Source of the DNA: Euperipatoides rowelli | Lineage: Eukaryota > Onychophora > Udeonychophora > Euonychophora > Peripatopsidae | Assembly (NCBI GenBank): GCA_003024985.2 | Contig: PXIH01S0001000.1 | Length of the DNA stretch: 10,655 nt | Direction: 5' to 3' (one strand) | Shown: piece by piece, positions 1 through 8,369 of the stretch | How positions within the stretch are numbered: the stretch's first letter is position 1 | Layout of the letters: the number at the start of each line of letters is the position of its first letter | Made by a program: the position numbers and the translations under genes | Notes under the pieces: generated by a model | Told to the model about the DNA's origin: nothing | What the model saw: only the letters and a program-made list of their open reading frames with translations | Databases searched by the model: none

Positions 1-1005
1 AGATTGAGGATAGCAATAGTCTTAATTTTATCTTTAAATAACTTTTTTTTTATGCATTTTAAATTATTTTTTTCCAGTGGAATTTTTTTTATAGTTATTA
101 TCTTTGAAAATCAATAATTAAAAAAATCTATTACATTTGACCTTTAAAATATTATAAAGCTGCAACTGCTGTAAAGACATCATTTATAACTGTAAATATA
201 TCACTTATAATGGAAAGATCAATGAATCATTTAAAAGATTGGCTAATGAAGAAACATTTAACATAATGGATTCCAAATAGAGTGATATTCCAATTAAATC
301 TTAAGATGATTATTCTATAACTAGCTTTACCAATGCAGAGCATCATTCTTTGTACTAGTCCTTTATTATTATGGATCATAAATCTCTTTATACATAATTT
401 TCAAAATTATATTGTTTGTTATACTTGCATTACATAAGCTTTGACATGATTATGTACATACATAGATAACCACTTTATAATTTGAATTATTGAGTGATTT
501 GCATTTTGTATGTTTACAGATGAACAAATTATATGTTGCTGAATATTGCCAAAGTACTTATACGGAAATTGACCATGCACTATATATTACCTAAGAGAAT
601 TATTATATTGATATTTACTCTATAAGTTAAATACTGATAGAGTTGGGTTATATCTTGTAATAAGAAAAATGAAAACAAATTTTCTGTTCATTAATTATTT
701 TAAAATAGCAAATAAATTTAGATGAAAATTTTGTAGATTATTTTCACAGCACTGTTAATTTATCACATTTAAGATTGAAAATAAAATATATTTTTAAGAA
801 AGAATAGAAAAAGAATGTTGTGTGGTACAGATGTTTTGTGGTCTCTGATTGGCATCATGCACAAGGAAGAGTATCCTTTTTTATTTACATATACTTATCT
901 AACACTTGCCTGTTTCTTTAAATAATCACACAAGTACTTGCATGGATCGGACATCTTCATTTTCCTTCTCATTTTAAGATATTTCCTTATCTCTGCTGGA
1001 GCTTT
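1..1005. other. AT-rich non-coding DNA, no gene seen
   Basis: Stop codons are frequent in all frames and there are many short A and T runs. No open frame of note, tRNA-like fold or terminal-repeat element was recognised. The stretch at about 830-1000 is slightly more complex, with a TGTGGT Runt-type core and a GATTGG inverted CCAAT box around 836-852, but too little to call a regulatory element. It reads as intronic or intergenic DNA. Confidence 0.6.
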
Positions 1006-1299
1006 TTAAAGCATTCTAAGTGAAGAAAAATTTATGAGTGCTGAAGCCACTTTTATGATCTTATTTAAACTTTGAAATTTTCTTGCTTGATAGCTTTTTA
1101 TAAGATTTGTACGAAAAAATTTCAGCGGCACACAATCTAATTTAGGTTTAAACACATTTCTCATTCCCACTGTACTTTTAATTCCGGAGGAATGGGCTGA
1201 GTTGCAGTTATTGTTGGATAACAAATCACAGATGAAGTTTCTAGGTTTCCCTGAATGTTTTTTATTTGATGACTCATGACTTGTGGTCTTAAAACTCAA
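1006..1299 (-). other. Unassigned 97-codon open frame, possible exon or relic
   Basis: An open frame of 97 codons including its first codon, on the minus strand, ending in a stop at 1006-1008. The first codon is TTG, not ATG, and an in-frame TAA lies two codons upstream, so a eukaryotic start is not obvious. The only internal methionine is residue 46 (1162-1164), which would leave 52 residues. The translation is not low-complexity, unlike most open frames in this window: it is rich in Lys, Ser and Asn. Residues 20-28 (RNFICDLLS) faintly recall an engrailed-homology-1 repressor motif (consensus FSIxxIL), but no homeodomain follows. No convincing acceptor or donor flanks it. No family was recognised. 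It may be chance, a decayed exon or transposon debris; chance is the simplest reading. Confidence 0.18.
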
Positions 1300-2514
1300 G
1301 CTTTACGATCACATTATAAATATCAGTAATGTATTACAGATCAGCTATGCACATGTAGCCACACACATTAGCTGTAATGTTTGGGAGTAGGTGAGGAACA
1401 AGTGTTGTAATTAGTTACTTTTTATTTGTAACTGGTTATTTTTATCCTAATGTAACTATAATAGACAACTTGTTATACTTTTTAAACTTTGCTTTGTTTT
1501 TAGATTGACTATAATTTTTAATGTTTTTCTTTTATTGATATTTGAATTGATGGAAATATTATCTTTAAAATAATCTTAGATCAACATACACTTTCTCATG
1601 ATGAAATAGTCATAATTTTTTAGTGTTATTCCATAGTTTTAATCTACTTTGTTATATAGTATATCGTCTTTCAAATATCTGCAGGCTTATCAGTCAATTT
1701 CTGATACAGTTAAGGCTAGTTCAGAGTGATGAGCTAAGGGGGACTTAAACTTTAAAATTATGGGAAAATTTGTGCACATCTAGGGAATTGTGCTCAAAGT
1801 TATAAGTTGCCTCTATGGTCAAGTAACTATAGTGCAATACACACAGTATATTTCTTGCAGCAACCGTGCAGTCTGCTTGCTTCTATGTTTACAACAAATC
1901 AGGCATTATTTTACCACTAACATACATAATACAACCATACACCATGAACATTAAATTATTTGTCTTATTTTTTAAAAATACTCTTCACTTATCACTTACT
2001 TATTTTTTATATAAAAAGAGGTTGGGAAAATCAATTCGGATTCAAACTAGATCAATTTTCTGTTTATAAGAGAGATGCCTTGAATATAACATTTCATTCA
2101 TAACTTTGTTTTTATTGTTTTAGTTTTATGGCTGATGTTAATGTTTGTAATAAATAAAAATTGCCATTAGGAAATATGAATCTTCTATATACTAGTTATT
2201 ATAGATATTGATTTTAATAAGTAAAAAAAAAAATAGACTTATTGCCAGTGCAAAGAAAATTCTAATTAAAAAAACAAAACAAAATAACACATTTAAAATT
2301 AAAAATAGCACAAATTGATATTAAATTGTCACTAATAAAAAGTAATAATTGCTATATTTTTTAAACTTAAAGCATATTCTAATTGCTATCAAATTTTTGA
2401 TAAACATAAGTCTGTTAAGAAAAAAAAAGCTATTAAAATAAATTGTTATCAAATTACGAGTACAGCTTTAAAAATAAATTAAAATGACTTTTATAAAAGT
2501 ATTTCACTCTCTTA
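1300..2514. other. AT-rich non-coding DNA with one exon-like signal
   Basis: Mostly low-complexity AT-rich sequence. A good splice-acceptor-like string (TATTTCTTGCAG) ends at 1860 on the plus strand, and AATAAATAAA-type polyadenylation signals follow around 2149-2159. These could outline a terminal, largely non-coding exon of about 290 bases. The 67-codon frame beginning at 1866 is Phe/Leu/Ile-rich and matches no family known to me. Both signals are common by chance in T-rich DNA, so no gene is called. Confidence 0.4.
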
Positions 2515-2625
2515 ACACACAGTACCTGACCTCAGCAATATTTACACCTGTTATGAGCGGATTATTGCATTTACAGAGGGCCTGATACAGTATTGTCAGT
2601 GGTCCTTTTTATTCAACAAGAAAAT
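2515..2625. promoter_or_regulatory. Candidate conserved regulatory block
   Basis: About 110 bases of high-complexity, less AT-rich sequence stand out sharply from monotonous AT-rich flanks. Visible motif matches are TGACCTCA (2527-2534, nuclear-receptor half-site type), AATATTTACA (2537-2546, forkhead type), CACCTG (2545-2550, E-box) and GGATTA (2559-2564, Otx/bicoid type). It has no open reading frame of note. The complexity contrast and motif density are what conserved developmental enhancers look like, but short motifs also occur by chance and conservation cannot be judged from one sequence. Confidence 0.25.
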
Positions 2626-3460
2626 AAATCTCTAGTACCCGGTACTAATTAATTTTAATGACATGAGTTATCAATTTGATATTTTTTGGTTTGTTATTAC
2701 GCTACTAAAATTCATTTTTGTTATATTTTGTATAGCCTACTGAAAATATTTTCAATTGATTAAAAATAGAATGATGACTTGCTTAAATTTGTAGGACCCC
2801 GCCTGAAAAAAGCTTTCTCTAAACAGAAAACTTCTGGCTCAATAAAATCTAAATTTAATGAAAGAAATAATTTTACCATCACTTTGTGGTAGATTACGAG
2901 AAACTCAAATCTTTTCTTACATCAGGGTTTGGTTTAGTGACACAGCCATTTTATTTATGTCCTTGTTGTGCTAAAATGTGATTAAACGTGAGAGGAACTC
3001 AATGTTGAAAAAAATCTAATTTCTATGGCAATGTTAAAGTTATCTTTAATATGAAAATAAGGTTTGCTGTGATTAGTCAAGACCAAAAGTTGAGTGTTGA
3101 CTTTCACTTAACTTTGCTGTAACTTATTACTGTGAACCAGCCTTTAGAGTTATAAAATTAGTAACAATTATTCAAACCAGGTGACAATTTAACTTCACTC
3201 TATAAAATTTGAATAAACTGACCTACAAAGGTCATAAAGTCATACCTACGAAATAATTAGGTTACTAGATGAGCAGCTAGATACACCAAAGTCTTAATAG
3301 TGTCTTTTTTAAAAAAGATGGTAATACACTTTTATACATTTAAAGCCAAGAGTGTTGGTAACTTTTTTTATTCATAAAAAATATAAAAAAAAGTCTTTAT
3401 TTTCATTATTACACAATTTTCTTTGCAGTTAAAAATAAAAATAAATTATTTACACCACAC
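2626..3460. other. AT-rich non-coding DNA
   Basis: No gene seen. The stretch 2880-3240 is of moderate complexity, with a TGTGGT Runt-type core near 2885 and several TGATTA/GATTAG homeodomain-type cores, and could hold weaker regulatory sequence. A T-rich string ending in TTTGCAG near 3428 imitates a splice acceptor but is followed at once by stops in AT-rich sequence. Confidence 0.5.
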
Positions 3461-4339
3461 GAGAGATGTAAAGAAAAGAAAGATGAAAAGTGAAATGAGT
3501 CGGAGTTCTGGAGAGTGATGGAGAAAAGAGATGTAGAAATAGTAAGAAGGATAGGGAAAGAGAACTACAGAGAAAGAGACTTGAGAGAAAAGAATGAAAA
3601 GTGAGAATTTAGAAACAGGCTGAATGAGTGGGAATAGGTAAAACAGGGGAAGAAAGAAAGAGGAGAAATGAGATATTGAGGCACAATATGCATAGTGAAA
3701 GACAGAGAGATGACAGACTGATAAAGAGAGGCAGGGAGGAAAAGAGAGACTGAGAAAAAAAAGAAGCAGGTATTTAAAATAAAAAAAAAACAAAAAACAA
3801 AAGAGTGATAGAGTGAATGAACGACCAAGAAAAGAAGAAAGATTAGGGGAAGAGATGAGAGCAGAGAAAAGTAAAAGATTGAAATAGAGCTAAAGATATA
3901 AATTGAATTTGATGAAAAAGGAGATACTGAAAATTAGTGAAAGAGAGAAAAAATGGAAAAAAATTGAAATTGATAGAGAGAAAAAGAAAGACACGGAAAG
4001 AAAGATAGAAGAAAATTGAAGAAAAGGAAAAAAGAAAAAAAGAAAATACATGATAAAAAGTGCTATAGAAAAAAAAGCTGATTGAGAGATAGCAGATTGG
4101 GATTACAGAGATAGAGAAATAGAGTTACTGAGAGATAAAGAAATAAATTGAAAGATTGGGAAAAGTGAGAAAGGCTGAAATAGAGATAGATTCAGAAGAA
4201 AGAAAGAGAGATAGAGGAAAGAGGCAGAGAGCGAAGTATAAAGAGAAAAAATAAATAAAAATACAAGAAATATAAGATAGGAAGAGAGCAAAAGAGGAAG
4301 AGAAAAAAAGGCAATGAGAAAGAGAAAGTAAAAAAAAAA
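3461..4339 (+). repeat. Degenerate polypurine (GA/AAG) tract
   Basis: About 880 bases in which the plus strand is almost entirely A and G, with scattered T and very few C. Units such as GAGA, GAAA and AAAGAGAGA recur without a fixed period, so this is an old, diverged purine microsatellite expansion and not a clean tandem array. The edges are abrupt at about 3461 and 4339. The minus strand is therefore a TC-rich polypyrimidine run. Several minus-strand open frames inside it (between 3446 and 4343) translate to monotonous Ser/Leu/Phe strings and are artefacts of the missing purine-starting stop codons, not proteins. Such homopurine-homopyrimidine stretches can form triplex (H-DNA) and bind GAGA-type factors; whether this one does is unknown. 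Confidence 0.9.
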
Positions 4340-5408
4340 TCATGCTTTATTATATAACTTTACTGATCTATGTTTAGGTCATAATAAAAATGGGTATCTT
4401 TATTTTGCTGCTGTAAATAGTAGGCTAATAGTATAACTAAAACGCGTATGAAAAAAAACTTATTTATTTATTTATTTTTTTGGTTATAATTTTGATACTT
4501 TTATTGTACTGCTGTATACAGTATCTGTAGAAAGTTATACTGTATTCAGTTATTAAAAGCATATAAAATTTATTTTTTGTTAGTTTCTCAACAGAACTAT
4601 TTTTTTATTTAATAAAGTTCTAAAATAATTCTGTATTTACCATTTTATATTATCCGAGTCATTAACAGACAGCAGATCAGTATCCAGCGTGAACGAAATC
4701 TTTTATGTTAATGAGTTTTGTTAATGAAATGTTTCTTGGTAGCAGCAGGTTTTCTTTAAGCTTAACGACTATATTGAAACCTGTACAGTGTATTTTAATC
4801 TTAAATCGCTGATACATACAGTACATCTTCATGTGTTTATTTAAAGTTTGTCTTTCAATTTCTGCATTCAAACAGGAAGAAAATAATGACAATAATTTAT
4901 CAATGAAATTTTATATCATTAAAAAATAAATTTGGAGCGAATCCTTAAAAAAAGATGCTATTTTAGTAAGGATGAGTTTAAGTTCTTAATTCTAGTACTG
5001 ATATACTGTATATGATAGTCTGAAATAGTAATGACTTAAGTTTTGCACTCAAGTAATTGCATGATATTATTATCAGAAAAAATAAATAATTCCAGCCATC
5101 TATTCTCTATTTTGCTTGTTCAGTACAATTAATTCTAATATATAGTTGTTATATTTATACTGTAATTGTATTTATATATTTAAGAAATATTATACCATGA
5201 TTATCAATAACTGGATTGTTACTTCATATCATTTCAGAAAAGTTCATTATTACATAAAGGGATGAGGAAATAAAAGTATTGAACAGCTATAGTACTATAA
5301 CTGTTGTACATCTTTTTAAATAAAATATAGAATCCCTTTAAAATTCTTTAATATTTCCATACTTTTTATATTTGTGTTTTGTGTGCTTGTAAAGCTGTTT
5401 TATTTAAT
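4340..5408. other. AT-rich non-coding DNA
   Basis: No gene seen. It includes a short (TTTA)n microsatellite at about 4460-4474. The 71-codon minus-strand frame at 4677-4892 has no recognisable domain. A TATA-like TTTTTATATTTG lies near 5363-5375, upstream of the more complex block at 5409, but its meaning is uncertain. Confidence 0.55.
4460..4480 (+). repeat. (TTTA)n microsatellite
   Basis: About four copies of a TATT/TTTA unit run directly into a T tract. Confidence 0.8.
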
Positions 5409-5556
5409 AGACCATGACGGGCGGCGAACAATTTATTATTCCAAATGAACAAAGCTCTTCCCAACTGGCCTTCTCCTCCTCCGTGTGATGCATATAGAAG
5501 TCCGTGCCCAGAACAACTGAAGGCTTTTATTGAGATGTTACTGTTTAGGGCTGTCC
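5409..5556. promoter_or_regulatory. Candidate conserved regulatory element or 5' UTR/promoter block
   Basis: About 150 bases of unusually high complexity and raised GC for this window. They include CGGGCGGCG near 5418-5426, among the few CpG-rich spots. Two SOX-type cores lie 21 bases apart in the same orientation: AACAAT at 5427-5432 and AACAAAG at 5448-5454 (the latter also fits TCF/LEF). A short ATG frame at 5414-5488 (24 codons, with A at -3) is present but looks like no known peptide. The block sits about 200 bases upstream of a perfect donor-like GTAAGT (5751) and about 600 bases upstream of a receptor-like ATG (6129). It could therefore be a promoter and first untranslated exon, or an enhancer. 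The contrast with its flanks is seen directly; function is inferred. Confidence 0.35.
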
Positions 5557-5692
5557 AACTTTACTTTTCATTTGATAGGAAACAAAAACTTTCATAGAGA
5601 GAGGGAAAAGTTTCCCAACTTTTACATTTTTTAATTTTATTTTTTATGTTTACGTGAATTATTTTAAGATTCACATCATCTATATATTTCCA

Positions 5693-5750
5693 ATGGAAAA
5701 ATGGCTTCGAAAGAAATTTAAACAGACTTCAAAATTGAAAAGCTCTTTCG
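5693..5750 (+). other. Exon-like segment ending at a consensus splice donor
   Basis: An ATG at 5693 opens a frame whose 19 codons (MEKWLRKKFKQTSKLKSSF) plus one base run to a donor matching GTAAGT perfectly (5751-5756), in phase 1. The frame is open upstream back to a TAG at 5576-5578. If the donor is not used, translation stops at a TAA ten bases further on. The peptide is short and Lys-rich and matches no family known to me. Two readings fit: a small coding first exon, or the end of an untranslated exon carrying an upstream ORF before the receptor-like ATG at 6129. A chance match to GTAAGT is also possible, since one is expected every few kilobases. Confidence 0.22.
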
Positions 5751-6110
5751 GTAAGTTTTAAAAAATAAACTTTACTTTTCCGTTTTTTTTTTTTTTAAAA
5801 ATATTAATGAAAATTTTGTTCATTTTAAATTTTATTCTTTTCATTTCAATTCTAAAGGTTTAATTTAACAAATATATTCAATTTCATTATATGTCACAAT
5901 TAGTTTGAATCATCTTTTCAAAACTCTTGCATCGAATTTCACTCAATTGATAATCCTAAACTTCTTGAATGCACTGATAACAATCACATAATTAGTTTGT
6001 TGGATATATCTTAGATTTCTTTTCTACATTTAAAAACAATAATTCTGAAAAAAAAAAAAAAACTTTATTGGAACAAGTTTTAAAATTCTTTTTTTTTTTT
6101 TGCTGAAAAG

Positions 6111-6228
6111 AAAACTCCAAATTTTACTATGTTCCTTCACATTGTTATCAAGATAGTTTTTTTCTTCTTTTTGTTATCCATTGTTCCGAGTCCAGTTGGG
6201 ACTGTTGCATTCAAAATAGGGGTTTTAG
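6111..6228 (+). CDS. Possible first coding exon: signal peptide of a membrane receptor (tentative)
   Basis: The ATG at 6129 opens 60 codons to a stop at about 6309. Residues 5-19 are strongly hydrophobic (IVIKIVFFFFLLSIV) and are followed by small and proline residues (PSPVG), the layout of a cleavable signal peptide. Residues 25-34 (TVAFKIGVLG) resemble the first beta strand of periplasmic-binding-protein type I receptor ectodomains, such as receptor guanylyl cyclases and ionotropic or metabotropic glutamate receptors, where an [F/I]-x-[I/V]-G-V/G-L string starts the mature protein. An AG/GT at 6228/6229 would end the exon after 33 codons plus one base. That is phase 1, the usual phase for introns after signal-peptide exons. 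Upstream, a T13 tract (6089-6101) and AG at 6109-6110 could be its acceptor. The donor (AG|GTTGGA) is weak; AG|GTGTCT at 6257/6258 is an alternative. No second exon was found. Poly-T DNA readily mimics signal peptides, so this is suggestive only. Confidence 0.27.
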
Positions 6229-7443
6229 GTTGGAGGAGGGATTTAGAAATTGAACAGGTGTCTGAAATAGCACTTACAAAATATACCTTTCCCCCTTCTT
6301 TCTATTCTTAAAATCTGTTTTTTTTTCTCTCTTTAAAAACTATTCTAGAACTAATTTTATCAGTTTTCTTCTTAATCTTGCTTAAAGATTTTATTTTACC
6401 TTATTTAATTTCAACTCAACATTTTGATTGATTAATGAAATTTGGCAATAAGTTAACATATTTTTTTTTTTTAAAAAAAAAACTACAAAAAATTTATTTA
6501 AATTTTGATTTTAGTTTTATTGTATTGTTTGCTTGTCATATATTAAAATTGAAAATATATACATTTTGTCAGCATTGGCTGGTGTAATGATGATGTTGAT
6601 TATAATAATAACCCAATCCATGCTGTGTTTCAGTGTTTTCGTATTGCTGTAAGAAAAATAAAATGTTAAACGTTAGTTTTTTCTGCATGAATAATCATTG
6701 AAATTTTTAATATAAATAAAATAGCTACTTATGTCTGATGTTTTACTAAGTATTAGTTTTCTCAGCATACTTATGAGACCACCTGTTAGCCAATTTTTTT
6801 TTCAGTTGAATGTTATCATTTGGAAAATAATTTTAATTAATCTTTGTTTAAATACTATGGTTTTATAACAAAAATTCGAGTCAATTAACAAATGCATCTA
6901 CTTATGGAGAAGTATTCATTCAGGCTAACTTTATTAGATGTATTATTAACCGGATACATTATTTAATAAATGAAATCAAAATATTATTAAATTACTAATG
7001 GACATAATACTTATTACCTTAATTTATTATTTTTACTAAACAGTGGCAAATTAAAAAAAAACATTGGTAAGAAATTATAATTTTCTTAAAATTATTCTAA
7101 TAAATGAAAATGTCATCAAATATGTATTTTAGAATTAATAAAAGTATTACTGATGAAATCTTACAAGTTTGTGGTAACATTTTTTTGTTCTACTACTGTC
7201 TGTCTGTCACCAAGCTTTAGATCAGTACCACACTGTTTTTCAAGGAGCATTGGAAAAAGGCCTCTTTCATGAACACATACAATAGCTCTCAATGTGAGTG
7301 GATACACATCAACACAATTCACTGCTGGTGTTTGAATGTTAAAATGTGTTGAAAAAAATTATAGTACGTTTTAAAGAAAACAGCTGAATGTCCTGTTTAA
7401 CAAATGCAAACTTATGCCGTTCTATACCATGAAGTTTTATTAA

Positions 7444-7459
7444 CCTACGAGCGGTCGCG
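7444..7459 (+). repeat. Left terminal inverted repeat of the piggyBac-like element
   Basis: Sequence CCTACGAGCGGTCGCG, directly preceded by TTAA. It matches the right end at all positions except 4 and 6. It is GC-rich and CpG-rich in an otherwise AT-rich, CpG-poor setting, as expected of a transposase-recognised end. Confidence 0.85.
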
Positions 7460-7962
7460 CTATATAGTAAATCTTACGACAAATTTCAATTTTTTATAAA
7501 ATGTGTCTATGTGTATGGACTTGTATGTTTATCTCTGCCTTCTATTCCTACAACTAACTCCCAACTACAATATTGGTAGGTTTTTATCATGCACATAGCC
7601 GATTTTATTGTTATTTTTTAGAATTATATGTACAAAGACGCCCAGACATAAATTTTACGACACGCGACTGCTGATGTAATAATATTGACTAATACACATA
7701 GTATAAAACATTTAGGAATAAACTTATATATTTTTAAAATTGAAATTTAATNCAGATTTCATCAATCAAAACCAAAAAATTCTATCTCTAACGACAGAGA
7801 AACTGTAATGAAAAATGTAAGATAAACTGGCTTTTTTTTTTTTTTTTTAGCTGACAATTAGAAACAAATTGGCGTAACATATAAAAAAAATCTGTTTGTC
7901 AGAATTTTTTTTTCTTTTTCTTTATACCAAAAAATTATTTACAATAAATAGAACAAAAATTA

Positions 7963-8149
7963 ATAATTAAGTTTTTTTTTCTATCTGTAATAGATTTTGC
8001 AATATAGAACAATGTATTATCTGGCAATACTGGAAATACAAACAAAATGCTAGACATAAAAGTCGGGCATATTTCGTTTGTATTTTCAGTATGGCCAGAT
8101 AATACATTGTTCTATATTGCAAATCTATAACAGAAAAAAACTTAATTAT
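7963..8149. repeat. Long inverted repeat (foldback) inside the transposon
   Basis: Left arm 7963-8050 and right arm 8067-8149 are near-perfect reverse complements, separated by a 16-base loop (8051-8066). The longest exact match is 30 bases (7996-8025 with 8094-8123). Outside it only a few substitutions and one- to few-base indels occur, some in T/A runs. Weaker similarity continues outward on both sides (left from about 7954, right to about 8160), almost to the right TIR but not including it. This suggests the left arm arose by inverted duplication of the element's own right subterminal DNA. If transcribed, it would form a duplex of roughly 85 bp that could feed siRNA production; that is an inference. 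Confidence 0.9.
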
Positions 8150-8163
8150 GTTAAAATTTTGAC

Positions 8164-8179
8164 CGCGACCGCTTGAAGG
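8164..8179 (-). repeat. Right terminal inverted repeat of the piggyBac-like element
   Basis: On the minus strand it reads CCTTCAAGCGGTCGCG, and it is followed on the plus strand by TTAA. It pairs with the left repeat over 14 of 16 bases, including an unbroken ten-base stretch AGCGGTCGCG. Confidence 0.85.
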
Positions 8180-8183
8180 TTAA

Positions 8184-8369
8184 TAATAAAGATGTTAAAC
8201 ACAAATTGTATCAATGTGTATTTTTCATTTCTTTTTCTTTAACATAACTATGAAAATAATTATCATATGTTAAAAATATTTAATTGACCAAAGTATTTTA
8301 TATTAGTTATTTATTTATTTCAGATACACATAAAATCTAGTGGTCACATAAAATGCTTAACAGTAATTA
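8184..8369. other. AT-rich non-coding DNA right of the transposon
   Basis: Nothing gene-like is seen. A T-rich string ending in TTATTTCAG near 8323 resembles a splice acceptor but is not followed by an open frame. Confidence 0.55.

Larger units (their letters stand above)
5557..7439. other. AT-rich non-coding DNA with homopolymer runs
   Basis: Apart from the exon-like segments listed separately, this is AT-rich with long homopolymers: T14 at 5783-5796, A15 at 6048-6062, T13 at 6089-6101, and T12 followed directly by A10 at 6461-6482. The A15/T13 pair and the T12A10 junction can fold back, but are most simply replication-slippage products. A more complex patch at about 7190-7325 (starting with TCTG units and containing CACCAAGCTTTAGATCAG) contrasts with its flanks and might be regulatory. 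No other gene was recognised. Confidence 0.6.
7440..8183. mobile_element. Non-autonomous piggyBac-like DNA transposon (MITE-type)
   Basis: The element spans 7444-8179 (736 bp). It is flanked on both sides by TTAA (7440-7443 and 8180-8183), the invariant target-site duplication of the piggyBac superfamily. Its ends are inverted repeats of 16 bases: CCTACGAGCGGTCGCG at the left and, read inward from the right, CCTTCAAGCGGTCGCG, a 14/16 match. Both begin CCT, fitting the CCY start known for this superfamily. The interior is AT-rich, has no open frame of useful length, and is far too short for the roughly 550-600-residue transposase, so it must have moved using an enzyme encoded elsewhere. It contains a long foldback next to the right end, a T17 run (7832-7848), one N at 7752 and an internal repeat of a TIR-like core. 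The small TIR divergence suggests an old but not ancient insertion. The superfamily call is firm on TTAA plus TIR; the family name is unknown. Confidence 0.85.

Noticed and set aside
1331-1378. Imperfect hairpin ATTACAG...TAGCTGTAAT as a possible microRNA precursor, and an AG|GTGAGG donor-like site just after it at 1390
   Set aside because: The stem is only about ten bases with a 5-base bulge, too weak for a microRNA. The acceptor upstream is poor, so no exon is supported.
1866-2069. 67-codon plus-strand frame
   Set aside because: Composition-driven Phe/Leu/Ile content and no domain. Only the neighbouring acceptor/polyA arrangement was kept, as a weak finding.
3446-4343. Four minus-strand open frames (115, 87, 62 and 72 codons) that look like membrane proteins
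   Set aside because: They are translations of the polypyrimidine strand of the purine tract. They overlap in different frames and consist of monotonous Ser/Leu/Phe, caused by composition.
4677-4892. 71-codon minus-strand frame
   Set aside because: No recognisable domain or splice-site support; its length is within chance expectation for a window of this size.
6048-6101. A15 and T13 runs forming a potential foldback
   Set aside because: Homopolymer runs are common throughout the window and pair trivially. The T13 run was kept only as a possible pyrimidine tract.
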